Of a stretch of DNA of 64,000 nucleotides, positions 63,319 through 64,000 are shown one piece after another (the first letter of the stretch is position 1; each line of letters begins with the position of its first letter). The DNA comes from CAZHYV01 sp964537055 (GTDB taxonomy: Bacteria; Myxococcota_A; Polyangia; Palsa-1104; JAEUJZ01), in NCBI GenBank assembly GCA_964537055.1, contig CAZHYV010000004.1:62001-126000 (forward strand), in the 5' to 3' direction. The position numbers were made by a program, and so were the translations under genes. The notes beneath the pieces were generated by a model, which did not search any database, was not told where the DNA came from, and was given only the letters and a program-made list of their open reading frames with translations.

Positions 63319-64000
63319 TCCAGCGACTCCAGGGTGCCCGGCTTCCATAGGTAGGGAACGTTTTCTAGATAGAACGCGTTTGCCAGGCGTGCATCCTTAA
63401 ACCGTGGTGCCAGAAGGTAGCTTGCCTCGTGCACTGTCACGCGAACAGGCTCTGGCGTCCATACCTTGCGGATACCTTTGATTATCACCATCTTCTTCGC
63501 ATGTTTGTTGTACGAGAATGTAAATGGCAGCGGACCAGCAAAGTTGCGCGAGTCCTGCAACGAGCGAAAGGGGCTAGTCTCGGGCAGCGCCGCTGGGCGA
63601 GCCGAGAGATCCGCTGTCACTCGTAGATCTGCTTCACGACCGGGTGTACGAATCGTCACATCAAGCTGCGATGCCGTCGCACTCATCGACACATCAGCTC
63701 GGTGGTAGTTATAATGTGTAAACACATTTCCAAGGACTGACATCATGCGGCGATCAGTATCGCTGCGAAGAATGCGCAGACCGCGCAGCGTCGGCTTTCC
63801 TGGACGTACAAAGCGGGTGAAGATGCGGTATCCACTCAAAAAGAAGTTACGCCCAAGCAGAGAAGGAAATCCCTGTGGTCGTAATCTTTCTGTTTGTACG
63901 AGTGCAATCGCTAGGAACCCATAATCATCGTACGTATCAAGCTCCAATCCAGGGTCTAAAAGATCGGTAAGCGCCGATGCTGGCACTGCGTACGCCAGCA
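63315..64000 (-). CDS. DUF2071 (YqjF-like) protein, 5' end outside window
   Basis: The frame continues to the right edge without a convincing start, so the N-terminus lies beyond 64000 (a GTG at 63986 is possible but would cut into the conserved VPASALTDLLDPGLELDTYDDYGFLAI segment). At least 228 residues visible. This segment, the following FLSGYRIFTRFVRPGKPTLRGLRIL and the late WTPEPVRVTVHEASYLL resemble DUF2071, an acetoacetate-decarboxylase-like fold. Function unknown. It is the first visible gene of three coupled by ATGA overlaps. Confidence 0.7.
   Translation of the reverse strand, partial: LAYAVPASALTDLLDPGLELDTYDDYGFLAIALVQTERLRPQGFPSLLGRNFFLSGYRIFTRFVRPGKPTLRGLRILRSDTDRRMMSVLGNVFTHYNYHRADVSMSATASQLDVTIRTPGREADLRVTADLSARPAALPETSPFRSLQDSRNFAGPLPFTFSYNKHAKKMVIIKGIRKVWTPEPVRVTVHEASYLLAPRFKDARLANAFYLENVPYLWKPGTLESLE

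Noticed and set aside
1..64000. CRISPR array, insertion sequence, prophage or integron
   Set aside because: No regularly spaced repeats, transposase, integrase or terminal inverted repeats were seen on either strand; repeats found are short and inside genes.

Overview
The window is a bacterial chromosome segment that is densely coded on both strands and dominated by housekeeping genes. I see no insertion sequence, phage, integron or CRISPR array. Several traits fit a member of the Myxococcota (Deltaproteobacteria in the older sense) with a fairly small, moderate-GC genome: an hpf-hprK-EIIA(Man)-HPr-PtsI regulatory PTS cluster, many lipoproteins and secreted beta-propeller proteins, and a thrombospondin-type-3 protein ending in a MYXO-CTERM-like Cys/TM/Arg tail. 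A reduced, host-associated Polyangiales relative (Pajaroellobacter-like) is a reasonable guess. That assignment is inference and was not tested by any search.

Layout. 1-782: 5' part of rseP (minus strand). 923-5431: a membrane protein, then two tandem LRR lipoproteins with plant-like N-terminal caps. 5448-11805: a D-2-hydroxyacid dehydrogenase, a DEAD-box helicase with a long repetitive tail, and mutS2. 12062-15607: a TSP3/MYXO-CTERM-like protein, a MarC protein, mazG and a lipoprotein. 15674-19913: the PTS/hibernation cluster. 20138-27633: a secreted WD40 protein, a DAACS symporter, and a three-gene set in which two paralogous lipoproteins (metzincin-like zinc motif plus FG-GAP repeats) flank a putative outer-membrane protein. 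27808-32936: lepA, a BtrH-like protein, a small membrane protein, lepB and tsaE. 32998-39971: a DUF349 protein and a 1376-aa hybrid kinase with seven PAS domains, separated by a 413-bp gap that may hold a structured RNA. 40348-47044: gltX, an RluA-type pseudouridine synthase, pheT, pheS and rplT. 47334-53405: a GlsB/YeaQ protein preceded by a 30-nt perfect palindrome, trxB, a repeat lipoprotein and parE. 53645-62037: tRNA-Asp, serS, a HIT protein, rpsA, cmk, asnS, a membrane-anchored carboxypeptidase-regulatory-like protein and rpmB. 62162-64000: three translationally coupled genes of richer GC and different codon use (membrane protein, methyltransferase, DUF2071-like), probably acquired.

How it works together. 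Translation is heavily represented: four aminoacyl-tRNA synthetases (GltX, PheST, SerS, AsnS), S1, L20, L28, LepA, TsaE, HPF, a pseudouridine synthase, MutS2 (also a ribosome-rescue factor in other bacteria) and tRNA-Asp. The accessory part is almost entirely envelope-facing: LRR lipoproteins, propellers, putative metalloprotease lipoproteins, an outer-membrane protein and the protein-export enzymes RseP and LepB. The least-described content is the lipoprotein/OMP triplet at 22541-27633 and the LRR pair at 2259-5431.
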